From Paenibacillus sp. MAEPY2 (GTDB lineage: Bacteria > Bacillota > Bacilli > Paenibacillales > Paenibacillaceae): a DNA stretch of 64,000 nt. The position numbers and the translations under genes are program-made. Shown one piece after another: positions 63,062 to 64,000 of this stretch. The notes below the pieces were generated by a model. It saw only the letters and a program-made list of their open reading frames with translations, was not told the DNA's origin and ran no database searches. The DNA lies in assembly GCF_000499205.1 (NCBI RefSeq), contig NZ_AWUK01000041.1:24205-88204 (forward strand). The letters run 5' to 3'. Every line of letters starts with the position of its first letter. Positions within the stretch are counted from its first letter, which is position 1.

Positions 63062-63094
63062 ATTATAGCACTAAGTATTAGTACTTGGTACTAA
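63062..63094 (-). promoter_or_regulatory. FapR operator and -10 element of fabH
   Basis: TTAGTACTTGGTACTAA (63078-63094) is a perfect 7-bp inverted repeat with a 3-base centre, close to the known FapR consensus TTAGTACCTGATACTAA. A TATAAT -10 lies at 63062-63067 on the minus strand, so the operator covers the -35 region. FapR releases DNA on binding malonyl-CoA. Confidence 0.88.
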
Positions 63095-63274
63095 TTTTAA
63101 AAAATATTTATTATGACTCAAACGATCGCATGCAGTTTTGATGAAGAATTGTGGATATCTCTTAATTAACATGAAGAATGCCTTAATTAAAACCGTTCTC
63201 TATAGACAGTCTAGTCCTACAGGAGGAAAATAAACAAATCGCCTACATTATTAAAGAATAGAGATGATGCTACG

Positions 63275-63823
63275 TTGAAGAAAGAACTCAATATCCTTGC
63301 CATTTCCGGAAGTCTGCGCAACCAGTCCTCTAATACGTTACTAATGCATGCCATGATTAAGCTGGCTCCTCCTAACCTTAAGTTTGAAGTATATAAAGGA
63401 TTAAACGATCTACCGCATTTTAACCCTGACCTCGATGTCGAGGAAGGTCCTGTATCCGTGCAAAATTGGAGAGCCCAACTGAGGCATTCGGACGGAGTTC
63501 TGATCTGCACACCGGAGTATGGAAACGGAGTTCCTGGGGCCTTAAAAAACGCATTAGATTGGATCGTCTCTTCGGGAGAATGGCTCAATAAACCCACCAT
63601 TGCCATCGCTGCTTCTCCAAGCCCCATGGGTGGTGACAAAGCCCATGCTTCACTATTGCTGACGTTAAACATGATTAATGCACAAATCTTACATGATGCC
63701 TCCCTAACCATTCCTCATATTACTTTGAAAATGAACAAACAAGGAATCATCATTGATTCAGAGACCCAGCATGCACTGGAGAGCTCCCTTTTACGCCTAG
63801 AGAATGCATGCACCAATGAATGA
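63275..63823 (+). CDS. NADPH-dependent FMN reductase family protein
   Basis: 182 aa flavodoxin-like flavin reductase. AISGSLRNQSSNTLL (about residue 12) binds the FMN phosphate, and PEYGNGVPGALKNALDW (about 76) is the second signature. The family includes azoreductases and chromate or quinone reductases. The TTG start at 63275 has a poor ribosome binding site. An AGGAGG at 63221-63226 lies in the same open frame, with no ATG/GTG/TTG close behind it, so the true N terminus is uncertain. Confidence 0.85.
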   Translation: MKKELNILAISGSLRNQSSNTLLMHAMIKLAPPNLKFEVYKGLNDLPHFNPDLDVEEGPVSVQNWRAQLRHSDGVLICTPEYGNGVPGALKNALDWIVSSGEWLNKPTIAIAASPSPMGGDKAHASLLLTLNMINAQILHDASLTIPHITLKMNKQGIIIDSETQHALESSLLRLENACTNE

Positions 63824-63915
63824 ATACACAAGACAGAGGCTGCCTCATAAACTCACTATAAAGGAATGAACAGCCTAAAAGAGATTTAACACACTCAGAT
63901 CAATTGAAATAAAAA

Positions 63916-63943
63916 AACAGCCCTGGCTATTTACCAGGCTGTT
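63916..63943 (-). terminator. Terminator, probably of a minus-strand gene beyond the right edge
   Basis: Stem AACAG-CCTGG / CCAGG-CTGTT with one bulged C, followed on the minus strand by TTTTTTTA. It may also end transcription of the FMN reductase gene. Confidence 0.72.
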
Positions 63944-64000
63944 AAGGTTTTATTTGATATTTCGCTTTTAACAAGTTTTACTTATAAACAAATAAAAACC

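Noticed and set aside
1..64000. CRISPR array, tRNA or rRNA genes, insertion sequences, prophage
   Set aside because: No regularly spaced short repeats, tRNA cloverleafs, rRNA segments, transposases or phage genes were seen on reading both strands; this was by eye, without a covariance search.

Overview
The window looks like a chromosomal segment of a Paenibacillus-type Firmicute. This is inferred from the gene content (DgkB next to a YefA-like RlmCD, YerB/YerC, PurS-containing purine operon with PurBox and guanine riboswitch, BirA- and FapR-type operators, copper-amine-oxidase 'stalk' domain protein, DUF1129 and DUF4395 membrane proteins), from strong AGGAGG-type ribosome binding sites and from frequent TTG/GTG starts. 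No species call can be made without a search. I saw no rRNA, tRNA, CRISPR array, insertion sequence or prophage.

Layout. 1-961 is the N-terminal part of a type I restriction-modification methyltransferase that runs off the left edge. 1383-4100 holds an rRNA methyltransferase and diacylglycerol kinase. 4726-5443 is a secreted NLP/NPP1 (necrosis-inducing) family gene broken by one extra base. 5509-9274 holds a DUF4395 protein, a ketopantoate-reductase-like gene divergent from a TetR regulator, and an SDR gene divergent from a MerR regulator; both pairs have recognisable operators. 9304-15219 is a six-gene biotin operon (bioA-D-B-F-H-C in transcription order) behind a BirA operator. 15586-28701 is a mixed housekeeping stretch: sirohydrochlorin chelatase, YerC, an AlkC-type glycosylase, CorA, Pit phosphate transport with its DUF47 partner, YerB lipoprotein, DoxX with a CRP/FNR-like site, dioxygenase, hydrolase and small proteins. 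29039-33482 has a 1051-residue secreted protein with a stalk domain and seven repeats, facing a second secreted protein. 33606-37620 holds ilvA, a GNAT gene, a truncated hydrolase remnant beside a Fur-box-like site, and an mhqO-mhqD-like pair. 37920-40420 holds tandem CNNM/HlyC-CorC membrane proteins with nearly identical leaders.

41073-55470 is a complete purine operon on the minus strand (purE-K-B-C-S-Q-L-F-M-N-H-D), encoding every step from PRA synthesis through IMP apart from PRPP synthesis, plus adenylosuccinate lyase. Its promoter region has a perfect PurBox, a sigma-A promoter and a guanine-class riboswitch. Three of its internal gaps carry hairpin-forming repeats, including a family of about 120-bp elements with compensatory base changes. 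The right end (56031-64000) carries UspA, DUF1294, a 45-aa small protein, topoisomerase III, a secreted amidase, a FapR-controlled fabH and an FMN reductase.

No obviously new multi-gene system is present. The best candidates for new biology are the structured repeats inside the purine operon, the conserved hairpin leader of the CNNM paralogues, the frameshifted NLP gene, the DoxX gene with a CRP/FNR-like site near -41, and the overlooked small genes.
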